DNA from: Tsukamurella spumae
GTDB taxonomy: Bacteria; Actinomycetota; Actinomycetes; Mycobacteriales; Mycobacteriaceae
Direction: 5' to 3'
Length of the DNA: 62,533 bases
NCBI RefSeq assembly: GCF_012396015.1
Contig: NZ_JAAXOQ010000028.1
Location: 1-62,533, forward strand
The position numbers and the translations under genes were made by a program. Shown here one piece after another: positions 27,155 through 36,036 of the stretch. Under the pieces are notes generated by a model. It made no database searches, was not told where the DNA came from, and saw only the letters and a program-made list of their open reading frames with translations. Numbering within the stretch: position 1 is the stretch's first letter; the number at the start of each line of letters is the position of its first letter.

Positions 27155-28549
27155 ATGCCGAGTGAACCGGCCGCGTCCCGCGGCGCCGTGCCCCGCACGC
27201 CCCGTGGTCCTGCGCGCAGCGACCTGGCGTGGGCCGTGGGTGCGGTGGTGCTGGTCGTGGCGGCGGTGATCGTCCCGCACCTGTTCGACGTCGGGTTCCG
27301 CATGCGCCTGGTCGCGGAGTCCGCGCCGCTGTTCGGGAAGTTCCGCCTGCACGCCGGCCCCGGTACCGCTCCCGCCCTGGTCATTGCGGCCGCGGTCGTG
27401 CTGTGGGGCCCCGCGCTGGCCCGACGCCTGCCGTTCGGGCGGCTCGTCGCGCTCTCCTCCGCGGTGCTGTTCGCCTGGGCGCTGAGCCTGGGCACCGTCG
27501 CCGGATGGCAGCGCTTCGCCACCAAGCTCAGCGGCTACGACCAGTACCTGCACGAGGTTCCGGGGGCCCGCGCGGACGTGGGCGCGGCCGTGCGGGACTT
27601 CGCCCGACGCATCCCGGACTACCAGCCCGACTCGTGGACCGTGCACGTGTCGGGCCACCCGCCCGGCGCGCTGCTGACCTTCGTCGGGCTCGACCGGATC
27701 GGCCTGGGCGGTGGCACCTGGGCTGCGGTGTTCTGCACGGCCGTGGGCGCCTCGGCCGCGGCGGCGGTCCTGCTGACGGTCCGCACGCTCGGCACGGAGG
27801 AGATCGCCCGGTGCAGCGCGCCCTTCCTGGCGCTGTTCCCGGGCGCGCTGTGGCTGGCACCGTCGGGCGACGCCTACTTCGCCGGAACGGCTGCCTGGGG
27901 CATCGCCGCCCTCGCGGTCGCAGCCGTGTCCCGCGGCCGGCGCGCGGTGGGGTTCGGTGTGCTCGCGGGCCTGATCCTCGGGTGGGCGATCTTCCTCAAC
28001 TACGGTCTGATCCTCATCGGCGTCCTGGCGGTGACGGTGCTGCTCATCGCCCGGAACCCACGCCCCCTGCTCAGCGCGGTCCTGGCCGCGCTGGCGGTGG
28101 TCGGGCTGTTCGCACTCGCCGGATTCTGGTGGCTCGACGGTTACCACGGCGTGGTGCTGCGCTACTACCAGGGCATCGCCTCCTTCCGGCCCTTCGCCTA
28201 CTGGGGCTGGGCCAACTGCGCGGCCGCGGCATGCGCGTTCGGCGTGGCGGGCGCCGCCGCGATCGGCCGGGTCCCCGGCGTGCTCCGGTCCTTCCGCCGC
28301 CCGCTGCTGGGGACACCCGCCGCGCTCATCGGCCTCGTCACGGGCGCCGTGCTGATGCTGGTCGCCGCGGACCTGTCGGCGCTGAGCAAGGCGGAGGTCG
28401 AGCGGATCTGGTTGCCGTTCACGGTGTGGATCGCCGCCGGAGGGGGAATGCTCTGGTACGGAAGGGGCATCGTGACCGCGAGAGCCTGGCTCGCGGCCCA
28501 GGCCGCGGGCGCGCTGCTCGTGGCCCACACGGTGCTGATCTACCAGTGA
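27155..28549 (+). CDS. Polytopic membrane protein, possible GT-C type glycosyltransferase
   Basis: A 464-aa protein with about ten to twelve hydrophobic helices from residue 25 onward. A loop after the third helix (about 125-175, RFATKLSGYDQYLHEVPG, then SWTVHVSGHPPGALL) is the most conserved-looking part, and GDAYFAGTAAWG follows. The topology and the early polar loop fit polyprenyl-phosphate-sugar-dependent GT-C enzymes, but no family-defining motif is certain. It starts the plus-strand arm facing the GT2 operon and precedes a response regulator by 19 bases. Confidence 0.6.
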   Translation: MPSEPAASRGAVPRTPRGPARSDLAWAVGAVVLVVAAVIVPHLFDVGFRMRLVAESAPLFGKFRLHAGPGTAPALVIAAAVVLWGPALARRLPFGRLVALSSAVLFAWALSLGTVAGWQRFATKLSGYDQYLHEVPGARADVGAAVRDFARRIPDYQPDSWTVHVSGHPPGALLTFVGLDRIGLGGGTWAAVFCTAVGASAAAAVLLTVRTLGTEEIARCSAPFLALFPGALWLAPSGDAYFAGTAAWGIAALAVAAVSRGRRAVGFGVLAGLILGWAIFLNYGLILIGVLAVTVLLIARNPRPLLSAVLAALAVVGLFALAGFWWLDGYHGVVLRYYQGIASFRPFAYWGWANCAAAACAFGVAGAAAIGRVPGVLRSFRRPLLGTPAALIGLVTGAVLMLVAADLSALSKAEVERIWLPFTVWIAAGGGMLWYGRGIVTARAWLAAQAAGALLVAHTVLIYQ

Positions 28550-28568
28550 ACGACGCAGGGAGCAGGGC

Positions 28569-29270
28569 GTGAACGAAGAACGGTACGTGCTCATCGCCGA
28601 CGACGACCCGCTGGTCAGCGACGTCGTGCGCCGCTACCTCGAGCGGGACGGCCTGCCCACGTCCGTCGTCGCGGACGGTGCCGCGGCCGCCGAGCACCTC
28701 GCCGCCGGACGGGTGCGCCTCGCCGTGCTCGACGTGATGATGCCCGGCCCGGACGGCGTCGAGCTGTGCAAACGGGTACGCGCCGGCGCCGCCGGAGCGC
28801 GAAAGGACCTGCCCCTGATCCTGCTCACCGCCCTCGGCGAGGAGGACGACCGCGTGACGGGCCTCGCCGCGGGCGCCGACGACTACGTCACCAAGCCCTT
28901 CAGTCCCCGTGAGCTGGCGTTGCGTGTCGCATCCGTGCTGCGTCGCGCGCACCAGGAACCGGTGGCCGCGGTCAGCGAGGGCGCGGTCACCGTCGACACC
29001 CTGGCGTGCGTCGTCACGGTGCAGGGGCACGCGGTCTCGACGACGCGCCGCGAGTTCGACCTGCTGGCCCATTTCCTCGCCCACCCGGGCGAGGTGTTCA
29101 GCCGCGAGGACCTGTTGGAGCAGGTCTGGGGGTGGCAGTTCGGCGACCTGTCGACGGTGACCGTCCACGTCAAGCGCCTGCGCGCCAAGCTCGGCGAGGA
29201 GCACCGGATCGAGACGGTGTGGGGCCGCGGCTACCGCTGGGGCGCCGGAGAGGAGGCCGACGATGCCTGA
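28569..29270 (+). CDS. OmpR/PhoB-type response regulator
   Basis: A 233-aa two-domain regulator. The receiver has Asp11-Asp12-Asp13, phospho-acceptor Asp55 ([11 protein letters not shown]), Thr87 and Lys109 (YVTKPF). The C-terminal winged helix ends in [20 protein letters not shown] and GRGYRW. The GTG start has a GGGAG-type ribosome site. It is transcribed with the membrane protein upstream and overlaps the kinase downstream by 8 bases, so the three genes are one unit that probably senses or controls the block. Confidence 0.9.
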   Translation: MNEERYVLIADDDPLVSDVVRRYLERDGLPTSVVADGAAAAEHLAAGRVRLAVLDVMMPGPDGVELCKRVRAGAAGARKDLPLILLTALGEEDDRVTGLAAGADDYVTKPFSPRELALRVASVLRRAHQEPVAAVSEGAVTVDTLACVVTVQGHAVSTTRREFDLLAHFLAHPGEVFSREDLLEQVWGWQFGDLSTVTVHVKRLRAKLGEEHRIETVWGRGYRWGAGEEADDA

Positions 29271-30294
29271 CGTGGTGAAGATCGCGCTGTTGGCGTTGCT
29301 GTGGTCGGCGCCCGTGGTGCTGGCCGGAGCGCTCGTGCTGTGGCGCGCGCGCCGCATGTCACTGCAGATGTCGATGGTGATCCTCGTGCTGATCCCGGTT
29401 CTGGCGGTGCTGTCCGGCGTGATCGGGGTGAGCGGCTTCATGTTCACCGCGGACTTCACACGGACGGTGACGGTGCTCGGCGCGGTCCTCGTGGTCGCGG
29501 TGCCCGCGGCGGTGGCGCTCGGCCGGTTCCAGGCCCGGCGCACGGTGTGGGAGCGCCAGATCCGCGAGCAGGAGCGGGTCGCCGAGGCCGCGCGGCGCGA
29601 GCTCGTGGCCTGGGTGAGTCACGATCTGCGGACGCCGCTGGCCGGTATCCGCGCCATGTCCGAGGCGCTCCGCGACGCGGTGGTCACCGAACCCGAGGAC
29701 GTGACCGAGTTCGCGGACCGGATCGATCGGGAGACCGTGCGGCTCTCGGCGATGGTGGACGACCTGTTCGAGATGTCCCGGATCCATTCCGGTGCGCTCA
29801 CTCTGGACCTCGAGACGATCGATGTGCGGGAAGTGGCGGACGAGGTCCGCGCGGGCCTGGCGCAGGTCGCGGCGCGGGCGCAGGTGGTGCTGGAACTCGA
29901 TGCGCCCGAGCCGGTCCCGGCGCCCGTCGGGGTATCGGCGCTCGCCCGCATCCTGCGCAACCTGGTGCTCAACGCGCTCGCCCACACGCCGGCCGGTGGC
30001 ACGGTGACGATCGCCGTTCGCCGTGACCGCGACGAGGTGGTGCTCCGCGTGGACGACACGGGTACCGGCATCGCCGATGTCGACCTCGAGCGGATCTTCG
30101 ACCTCGCCTACCGCGGCACCGCCCACCGCTCGCCCGTGAACACCGACGGCCTGCCGGCGGGCACCGGGATGGGCCTGGCGATCGCGCGGGGCCTCGTGGA
30201 CGTGCACGGGGGCACCGTCGTCGCCGCGAATCTGCGACGGGGTGCCCGGTTCGAGGTACGGCTGCCGGACGGGCTCAGCGCAGGGGAGCGGTAG
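29263..30294 (+). CDS. Membrane sensor histidine kinase
   Basis: A 343-aa kinase with three hydrophobic segments near the N terminus (about 6-27, 35-62, 68-86) and very little extracytoplasmic sequence, so it probably senses within or near the membrane. The H-box is [14 protein letters not shown] with His120. The catalytic domain has [22 protein letters not shown] and [11 protein letters not shown]. It overlaps the cognate regulator by 8 bases and the convergent epimerase gene by 20 bases. Confidence 0.9.
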   Translation: MPDVVKIALLALLWSAPVVLAGALVLWRARRMSLQMSMVILVLIPVLAVLSGVIGVSGFMFTADFTRTVTVLGAVLVVAVPAAVALGRFQARRTVWERQIREQERVAEAARRELVAWVSHDLRTPLAGIRAMSEALRDAVVTEPEDVTEFADRIDRETVRLSAMVDDLFEMSRIHSGALTLDLETIDVREVADEVRAGLAQVAARAQVVLELDAPEPVPAPVGVSALARILRNLVLNALAHTPAGGTVTIAVRRDRDEVVLRVDDTGTGIADVDLERIFDLAYRGTAHRSPVNTDGLPAGTGMGLAIARGLVDVHGGTVVAANLRRGARFEVRLPDGLSAGER

Positions 30295-31306
30295 CGAACT
30301 CGGCCAGGCCTCGCTCGGGCCCGATCGCCGCCGTGAATCCGAGTTCCGCTGCGGCGCGGGCGGGGTCGGCCACGATGTGCCGCACGTCGGGAGCGCGGAA
30401 CTCGCCGGTCACCACGGGCTCCGGGGCACCGGCGGTATCGCGGGCGAGGATCCGCGCGACCTCCCCGATCATGACCGGGACGCCGGAGCACACGTTGTAG
30501 GTGCGGAAGGACGCTCGCGGATCAGCCTGCAGCGCCAGGAGGTTCGCCCGGGCCACATCACGGACGTGAACGAAGTCCCGGGTCTGCCGGCCGTCCTCGA
30601 AGACGCGCGGAGCGCGCCCGGCGGCCAGCGCGGAGCGGAAGATCGACGCCACCCCCGCGTAGGGGGTGTCGCGCGGCATCCGCGGACCGTACACGTTGTG
30701 ATAGCGCAGCGCGATCACCGAACCGCCCGTCGCCCGCGCCCACCCCGCGGCGTAGAACTCCTGCGCCGCTTTGGAAGCCGCGTACAGACCGTTCGGGGAT
30801 ATCGGCGCATCCTCGTCCGTCAGGGTCCACCGTGCGACGGTGCCGTCGGGCAGGATCCGCTCGAACCGCCCGGCCCGCAGGTCGTCGACGGTGCGCGGCA
30901 GCGGCCTCGCCGGGCGGCCTGCGGAGTCGACGAAGGAACCGTCGCCGTAGACGACCATCGACGAGGCCAGGACCAGCCGACGGCAGTCCGCCCGGGCCAT
31001 CGCCGCGAGCAGTTCCGCCGTGCCGAGGTCGTTGTTGGCGGCGAACAGGGGTGCGTCCGCGGCGTCCACGCCGGCGCCGACCGCGGCGGCCTGGTGGCAG
31101 ACGACGTCCACCCCGCGCAGGACCTCGTCGAGGCCGCGCGCGTCGAGCAGATCCAGCCGCAGTACCCCGTCGGGCGTCTCATCGGTGTCATGCGCCTGGG
31201 GCAGCATCGTGTCGATGCCGATGACCTCGTGTCCGCCGCGTTCATGGAGCAGGTCGGAGATTTGCGAGCCGATGAAGCCGGCGGCGCCGGTGAGGAGTAC
31301 ACGCAT
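30275..31306 (-). CDS. NAD-dependent epimerase/dehydratase (extended SDR)
   Basis: A 343-aa sugar-nucleotide-modifying enzyme similar to UDP-glucose 4-epimerases. It has the NAD motif TGAAGFIGS (6-14), the DLLD region, and the catalytic YxxxK (Tyr175, Lys179 in [12 protein letters not shown]). [15 protein letters not shown] is the usual substrate-side motif. It is a natural partner of the neighbouring glycosyltransferases, and it converges on the kinase gene, so it probably belongs to the same functional block. Confidence 0.88.
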   Translation of the reverse strand: MRVLLTGAAGFIGSQISDLLHERGGHEVIGIDTMLPQAHDTDETPDGVLRLDLLDARGLDEVLRGVDVVCHQAAAVGAGVDAADAPLFAANNDLGTAELLAAMARADCRRLVLASSMVVYGDGSFVDSAGRPARPLPRTVDDLRAGRFERILPDGTVARWTLTDEDAPISPNGLYAASKAAQEFYAAGWARATGGSVIALRYHNVYGPRMPRDTPYAGVASIFRSALAAGRAPRVFEDGRQTRDFVHVRDVARANLLALQADPRASFRTYNVCSGVPVMIGEVARILARDTAGAPEPVVTGEFRAPDVRHIVADPARAAAELGFTAAIGPERGLAEFATAPLR

Positions 31307-31369
31307 GCGTCCATCGTGACCGGCGCCGGGCGGCGCGTCGAGGTCCGTGCGCCGCCCGTCACCGACTCG

Positions 31370-32209
31370 TCACACGTGCGCGGCGTTGGCCGCGATGAGC
31401 CCCGCGAGCTGCTCCGGCCGCTCGTCGGGGATCCAGTGGCTCACCCCGTCGAGCACGACGAACCGGTACGGCCCGTCCACGTACTCCCCGGCGAGCTCGG
31501 CCCCGGCGCGGGTGAGCGCGACGTCGTCGGTGCTCCAGACATAGGTCACGGGGCAGCCGATCCGCGTGCCCTCGCCCGGCTTCACCGCGGTGAAGGGCAT
31601 GCCGCGGTAGTAGTTCAGGCCCCCGCCCAGGAGCCCGGGCGTCAGCACCTCGTCGACGACGGTGCCGATCGCCGGGCCCGGCATGCCGCTCGCACGGAGG
31701 AAGGCCTCGAACCGGGAGGGGAACCGTCGGGCCAGGAACTCCGGGACGAACGGGACCTGGAACAGGTACATGTAGTACGACTTCAGGGCCTGGTCCGAGC
31801 GGAGGAAGGCCCGCAGGAAGGCGAGCGGGTGCGGCACCGAGACCGCGGTCAGCGTGCGCACGAGGTGCGGGTACGACGCCGCGGTCAGCCAGGCCGTCGA
31901 CGCGCCCCAGTCGTGCCCGACCAGGTGCGCCGGACCGGTGCGCTCCAGGAGCGCCGCGACGTCCGCCGCCAGCTCGGAGCTGCGGTATTGCCAGCGCCGA
32001 GGGGGTTTCGCCGTGCGTGCGTACCCGCGCTGCCACGGGACGACGGTGCGGTACCCCTGCGCGTGCAGGTGCTCCGACACGGCCGACCAGGAGGTGGGCG
32101 TCTGCGGGAAGCCGTGCAGCAGAACGACGATCTCCCCGTCGATCGGTCCGCTGTCGACGACCGGGAAGACCAGTCCCGACCTGGTGAACTCCGTGATCCG
32201 TTCCGTCAT
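31370..32209 (-). CDS. Alpha/beta hydrolase, epoxide-hydrolase-like
   Basis: A 279-aa hydrolase whose nucleophile elbow is GHDWG (Asp100) and whose oxyanion motif is HGFP (32-35), the pattern of epoxide hydrolases and dehalogenases. The catalytic His is probably His258 (DGVSHWIPDERP). A cap-domain YYRGMPF may supply a tyrosine. The start at 32209 gives the standard N terminus; the open frame upstream has no hydrolase features. The product acts on an unknown small molecule in the cytosol. Confidence 0.83.
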   Translation of the reverse strand: MTERITEFTRSGLVFPVVDSGPIDGEIVVLLHGFPQTPTSWSAVSEHLHAQGYRTVVPWQRGYARTAKPPRRWQYRSSELAADVAALLERTGPAHLVGHDWGASTAWLTAASYPHLVRTLTAVSVPHPLAFLRAFLRSDQALKSYYMYLFQVPFVPEFLARRFPSRFEAFLRASGMPGPAIGTVVDEVLTPGLLGGGLNYYRGMPFTAVKPGEGTRIGCPVTYVWSTDDVALTRAGAELAGEYVDGPYRFVVLDGVSHWIPDERPEQLAGLIAANAAHV

Positions 32210-32330
32210 GCACCCACCCAACCACGCTCGATGGTGCGCGGCATCCGCCCTGGGGCGGAGGTGTACGGAACCGTTCGGCGTCCCCGCGCGTCCAATGGGT
32301 AGGGGGACGAATTCGTGAGGGGAGCGCGGA

Positions 32331-32672
32331 ATGCTCAGTGGACCCTTGGTGACCTTGGTGGTCGGCCTGGCCGGTATCGCCGGCGTGCTCGCGACGCTTG
32401 GCCAGCGCACGTGGTCGGAGGCGAAGGACCGCGCCCACCGGACCAGGCACGACGAGCGAACCGAGTGGTGGCGCCGGTACCAATGGGCTGCGGAGCAGGT
32501 GAATCAGGAGGAGAGACCTCGGGCCGAGGAGTTCGGTCGGGCGGTCATGAGTGCCCTCGCCAGAGAGCCGTCTGTGACCTCGAGTGAGATCGCGATACTG
32601 GCGGCTGTAGCGACGAGGATGGATTCGGGTGACAATGGAATCGATCCGCCAGGAGGAGTGCGTAGTGAGTGA
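32331..32672 (+). CDS. Hypothetical 113-aa protein with N-terminal membrane helix
   Basis: Residues 3-24 form a hydrophobic helix, followed by a strongly charged helical region (SEAKDRAHRTRHDERTEWWRR) and a helical tail. No family was recognised. A GAGGGGAG ribosome site precedes the ATG. It overlaps the next small gene by 8 bases. GC content at wobble positions is somewhat lower than in nearby core genes, which hints at an accessory origin. Confidence 0.6.
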   Translation: MLSGPLVTLVVGLAGIAGVLATLGQRTWSEAKDRAHRTRHDERTEWWRRYQWAAEQVNQEERPRAEEFGRAVMSALAREPSVTSSEIAILAAVATRMDSGDNGIDPPGGVRSE

Positions 32673-32838
32673 GTACAACAGCGCGGAAGAGCGCGCCAAG
32701 GCGAAGTTCAGTCTGCAGGGCAGCACGCCGCGTTCACGGCAACTGAGCGCAGAGCTCCTCGTCACTCTCGCGCGGCGCCAGGGTCACGAGCCCGAGCAAT
32801 GGGTACTCGACGTCGCGGAGGGCCGCCTCCCGGCCTGA
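32665..32838 (+). CDS. Hypothetical 57-aa protein
   Basis: A small, charged, probably helical protein (EYNSAEERAKAKFSLQGS at the start, EQWVLDVAEGRLPA at the end). The GTG start at 32665 has an AGGAGG ribosome site (32651-32656) at 8 bases, which supports real translation. It overlaps the upstream 113-aa gene by 8 bases, so the two are coupled. The role is unknown; a small regulatory pair with the membrane protein is conceivable. Confidence 0.55.
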   Translation: MSEYNSAEERAKAKFSLQGSTPRSRQLSAELLVTLARRQGHEPEQWVLDVAEGRLPA

Positions 32839-33006
32839 CTCGTCAACCGGCGTCGGTCTTCGGGGCGCTCACCGGCCGATTCACCAGGCTGACGCTGGTG
32901 CTCCAGGCACGCACGCCGGCGACTGGTTCAGTGGATGTTGAGCGAGGCTTAAGGACCGGGGCGCATGGTGGAGGGGTCAGAACATCCGCAAGTCGGAGGA
33001 ATCGTC

Positions 33007-33366
33007 ATGATCACCAGGACCGTCACCATCACCGCAGCGGTCGCCGCAGCAGCCGGCCTCGCCCTCGTCGCACCCGGGGCTGCCAACGCCTCGCCGAACG
33101 GCTGCGACGTGCACCAATGGACCGTCGCTCACATCGAGACGCCCAGTTCCAGCGCCTCGATCTGCCGCTGGAAGGGCGACGGCCGCACCGAGTACCGCGG
33201 GTTCGGCAAGGGCAACGGCCTCGCCGTGACCGCGCCGGTCGTCTGGTCGAACGGCTCGTCCTACAGCGCCGTCAACAACGGCTACACCTACCGCCTCGAC
33301 GTGGGCCGCGGCCTCGCCGTCGTCGCCCCGAACGGCTACCAGATCTCGTACGAGCCCGCGATCTGA
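33007..33366 (+). CDS. Small secreted protein
   Basis: A 119-aa protein with a clear Sec signal peptide (MITRTVTITAAVAAAAGLAL onward, predicted cleavage after ANA at about 29-31). The mature part of about 88 residues contains two cysteines (CDVHQW and ICRWKGD) that may form a disulfide, and a beta-rich pattern. The start at 33007 has GGAGGAA just upstream. No family was recognised. Confidence 0.7.
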   Translation: MITRTVTITAAVAAAAGLALVAPGAANASPNGCDVHQWTVAHIETPSSSASICRWKGDGRTEYRGFGKGNGLAVTAPVVWSNGSSYSAVNNGYTYRLDVGRGLAVVAPNGYQISYEPAI

Positions 33367-33428
33367 CGGAACTGCCCCCGGGCCTCCCGTTCCGGCCGCA
33401 GTGGGGCGGCGCACCGTCGGCCTGCGGA

Positions 33429-33893
33429 TCAGCCCCGGTGCCGCACCTCGTAACCACTGACCACGGACACGCGGTTGAAGGCGTTGATCGTGACCGCGGC
33501 CCAGATGAGCACGGACGTCTGCCTCTCGTCGAGGACGTCCGTCGCGCGGTCGTAGGCGATGTCCGCGGCGTGATGGGGCGGCAGTGCGGTCACCAGCTCG
33601 GCGATCTCGAGCGCGGCGCGCTCCAGGTCGTCGAACAGGCCCGGGGCCTCGCGCCAGGCGGGCAGCACATCGAGCTGCTGGTCGCTGACGCCCGCGGCGC
33701 GCGCGGCCTGCGCGTGCAGGTTGAGGCAGAACGCGCAGCCGTTGAGCTGCGAGCACCGCAGGTTCACCAATTCGATGACCCCGCGGCTGATCCCGGCCTC
33801 CTCCGCGGCCGCGGCCACCTCGGCCGAGACCGCGATGAGCTGCTTGTAGATCCGGGGTGAGGCCTTATCGATCCGCACTCTCTGCGCTGGCAT
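33429..33893 (-). CDS. Carboxymuconolactone decarboxylase/AhpD-like protein
   Basis: A 154-aa helical protein with the CxxC-H motif NGCAFCLNLH (Cys53, Cys56, His60) typical of AhpD-like peroxidase-linked proteins. A thiol-disulfide or peroxide-related role is likely; true decarboxylase activity is unlikely given the CxxC. TAGCCT lies 6 bases before the ATG. It is divergent from the pirin gene, and the two -10 hexamers share almost all bases. Confidence 0.86.
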   Translation of the reverse strand: MPAQRVRIDKASPRIYKQLIAVSAEVAAAAEEAGISRGVIELVNLRCSQLNGCAFCLNLHAQAARAAGVSDQQLDVLPAWREAPGLFDDLERAALEIAELVTALPPHHAADIAYDRATDVLDERQTSVLIWAAVTINAFNRVSVVSGYEVRHRG

Positions 33894-33898
33894 GGCAC

Positions 33899-33905
33899 TA
33901 GGCTA
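33899..33905. promoter_or_regulatory. Overlapping divergent -10 elements (TAGGCTA)
   Basis: The 7-base string TAGGCTA holds a plus-strand -10 hexamer (33899-33904, 7 bases before the pirin ATG) and a minus-strand hexamer TAGCCT (33905-33900, 6 bases before the AhpD-like ATG). Both genes would be leaderless. RNA polymerase could not occupy both at once, so the promoters should compete. Confidence 0.6.
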
Positions 33906-33911
33906 GCGGCT

Positions 33912-34904
33912 ATGAGCAACGTCGACCGGATGCCCGACGAGGTCGAGTGCGGGGCCACGGCTCCGAGCGCCGGGGTGGAGGTGATCGAGGCGCGGGAGGT
34001 GCCCCTCGGCGGTCCTCGAGCGATGACGGTGCGCCGCACCCTTCCCACGCATGAGCGCTCGATGATCGGCGCGTGGTGCTTCGCCGATCACTACGGCCCC
34101 GATGAGGTGGACCACTCCGGTGGGATGAACGTGCCGCCGCACCCGCACACCGGCCTGCAGACGGTGAGTTGGCTGTTCGAGGGCGAGATCGAGCACCGCG
34201 ACAGCGCGGGCGTCGAGGCGCCCGTCCTGCCCGGCGAACTCAACCTGATGTCCGCCGGTTCCGGCATCAGCCACTCCGAGGTGTCCACGCCGCAGACCCG
34301 CCTGCTCCACGGCGTCCAGCTGTGGCTCGCGCTGCCGGACGGGGCGCGTAACGCCCACAACGGCTTCCAGCACTACGTGCCGCCCGTCGTGGATCTTCCC
34401 GATGTGCGCCCCGGCGGTCCGGGGGGCACCGTGAAGGTGTTCATCGGCGAACTCGCGGGCAGCTCCGCCCAGATCACCACCGCCACGCCCGTGCTCGGCG
34501 CCGAGATCCATCTCGCGCCCGGTGCGCGCGTCGCGATCGCGGTGAACGAGGACTTCGAGCACGGCGTCCTGCTGGACACGGAGCGTCTCCTGTTCGACGG
34601 GGTGGCCCTCACCCGCGGCGACCTCGGGTACGCCGGGCCGGGCCTCGGGGGCCTCCGGCTGCACAACCCCACGGACCGGACCGCCCGCGTGGTCCTGCTG
34701 GGCGGCGTGCCCTTCGACGAGGACATCGTGATGTGGTGGAACTTCGTCGGCCGCAGCCACGAGGAGATCGTCCGGTTCCGCGAGGAATGGGAGGCGCGGT
34801 CCGTGCGTTTCGGCGAAGTGAGCGGCTGGCGGGACGATCAGTACCTGCCCGCCCCGCCGTTGCCCACCACCCGCTTGAAGCCGCGAAAGAGGAGCACACG
34901 ATGA
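33912..34904 (+). CDS. Pirin family protein
   Basis: A 330-aa bicupin. The N-terminal cupin has the metal-binding motif NVPPHPHTGLQTVSWLFEGE and EHRDSAG, with a later STPQTRLLHGVQLWLALP. Pirins bind iron and some oxidise quercetin or act in redox regulation. The divergent AhpD-like gene supports an oxidative-stress link. It overlaps the GNAT-like gene downstream (ATGA). Confidence 0.9.
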   Translation: MSNVDRMPDEVECGATAPSAGVEVIEAREVPLGGPRAMTVRRTLPTHERSMIGAWCFADHYGPDEVDHSGGMNVPPHPHTGLQTVSWLFEGEIEHRDSAGVEAPVLPGELNLMSAGSGISHSEVSTPQTRLLHGVQLWLALPDGARNAHNGFQHYVPPVVDLPDVRPGGPGGTVKVFIGELAGSSAQITTATPVLGAEIHLAPGARVAIAVNEDFEHGVLLDTERLLFDGVALTRGDLGYAGPGLGGLRLHNPTDRTARVVLLGGVPFDEDIVMWWNFVGRSHEEIVRFREEWEARSVRFGEVSGWRDDQYLPAPPLPTTRLKPRKRSTR

Positions 34905-35239
34905 CCGACAACACCGCTGATACCCAGGCGGCAGTCACCGTCACCCGCAACGACGCCGAGGGCCGCTACGAGGTCGCCGTGGGCGGCGAGCTCGCCGGTT
35001 TCACCGTGTTCATCGATCACGGTGAGCGGCAGCGGATCTTCCCGCACACGGAGGTCTTCGAGCAGTTCGGCGGCCGCGGGCTCAGTTCCGTCCTGGTCCG
35101 CGACGCGCTGGCGGACACCCGCGCGGCGGGCCGGCACGTCGTCCCCGTGTGTCCGCTGGTCAAGAAGTACGTGACCAAGCATCCCGAGGCGGCCGACGTC
35201 GATCCGGTCACGCCGGAGATCCTCGCCGCACTGCGCTGA
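34901..35239 (+). CDS. Small GNAT-like N-acetyltransferase (COG2388 type)
   Basis: A 112-aa protein that matches the minimal acetyltransferase-like family: VTRNDAEGRYEVAVGGELAG, RIFPHTEVFEQFGGRGLSSVL (acetyl-CoA loop GGRGLSS) and VPVCPLVKKYVTKHPE near the end. It is half the size of normal GNATs, which is usual for this family. It is translationally coupled to pirin (ATGA overlap). The substrate is unknown. Confidence 0.82.
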   Translation: MTDNTADTQAAVTVTRNDAEGRYEVAVGGELAGFTVFIDHGERQRIFPHTEVFEQFGGRGLSSVLVRDALADTRAAGRHVVPVCPLVKKYVTKHPEAADVDPVTPEILAALR

Positions 35240-35260
35240 CCGAGCCGCCTGCGGACGCGT

Positions 35261-35278
35261 TCACAGGAAACTGCCAGC
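35261..35278 (+). promoter_or_regulatory. PhoP-box-like direct repeat upstream of phoP
   Basis: TCACAGG at 35261-35267 and TGCCAGC at 35272-35278 are two heptamers spaced by 4 bases. They match the TCACAGC-N4-TCACAGC site of mycobacterial PhoP at 6/7 and 5/7 positions with the expected 11-base phase. The site lies 68-85 bases before the phoP ATG and suggests autoregulation. The consensus is recalled from the literature. Confidence 0.5.
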
Positions 35279-35345
35279 GAGTCGTCAGAGTCCTGGGCGC
35301 GGCACGGTGCACGATGGCGTGGTGTCCAGCGTGAAAGAGGAACCC

Positions 35346-36029
35346 ATGCCCCGCGTGCTCGTCGTCGACGACGAGCAGAGCATCCGCGAGCTGCTGCAGG
35401 TCAGCCTCAAGTTCCAGGGTTTCGACGTGGCCGTGGCCCAGGACGGGCCGGCGGCGCTCGACACGGTGCGCACCTTCCGCCCGGATGTCATGGTGCTCGA
35501 CATCATGATGCCGGGGATGGACGGGCTCGGGCTGCTCAAGCGGCTGCGCCAGGACGGCGTCGAGGCGCCCGCGCTGTTCCTCACGGCGCGGGACTCGATC
35601 GAGGACAAGGTCGCGGGGCTGACCCTGGGCGGCGACGACTACGTCACCAAGCCCTTCAGTCTCGAGGAGGTGGTGGCCCGGATCAACGTGCTGCTGCGCC
35701 GCAGTGGCTTCGGTGAGGGCGACGCGTCCACGCGGCTGGTTTTCGCCGATCTGGAGCTCGACGACGAGACCCACGAGGTGTGGAAGGCGGGGGAGCTGGT
35801 GTCCCTCTCGCCGACCGAGTTCACCCTGCTGCGGTACTTCATGGTCAACGCCGGCGTCGTGCTGTCGAAGCCACGGATCCTCGATCACGTGTGGCACTAC
35901 GACTTCGGCGGTGACGTCAACGTCGTCGAGTCCTATGTCTCGTACCTGCGCCGCAAGGTCGACACCGGCGAGACCCGACTGATCCACACGCTGCGCGGCG
36001 TGGGCTACGTGCTGCGCGAACCCAGGTAG
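35346..36029 (+). CDS. phoP: Response regulator PhoP
   Basis: A 227-aa OmpR-type regulator. The receiver has Asp9/Asp10, phospho-acceptor Asp52 (LDIMMPGMDG) and Lys102 ([16 protein letters not shown]). The C-terminal winged helix ends in YVSYLRRKVDTGETRLIHTL and RGVGYVLREPR, nearly identical to what I recall of M. tuberculosis PhoP, which controls virulence lipids and pH and phosphate-stress responses. The ATG at 35346 follows GAGGAA; longer in-frame starts lack support. The phoR gene follows, and the neighbouring HIT/purine genes match the Rv0757 locus. Confidence 0.85.
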   Translation: MPRVLVVDDEQSIRELLQVSLKFQGFDVAVAQDGPAALDTVRTFRPDVMVLDIMMPGMDGLGLLKRLRQDGVEAPALFLTARDSIEDKVAGLTLGGDDYVTKPFSLEEVVARINVLLRRSGFGEGDASTRLVFADLELDDETHEVWKAGELVSLSPTEFTLLRYFMVNAGVVLSKPRILDHVWHYDFGGDVNVVESYVSYLRRKVDTGETRLIHTLRGVGYVLREPR

Positions 36030-36036
36030 GCGCGCG

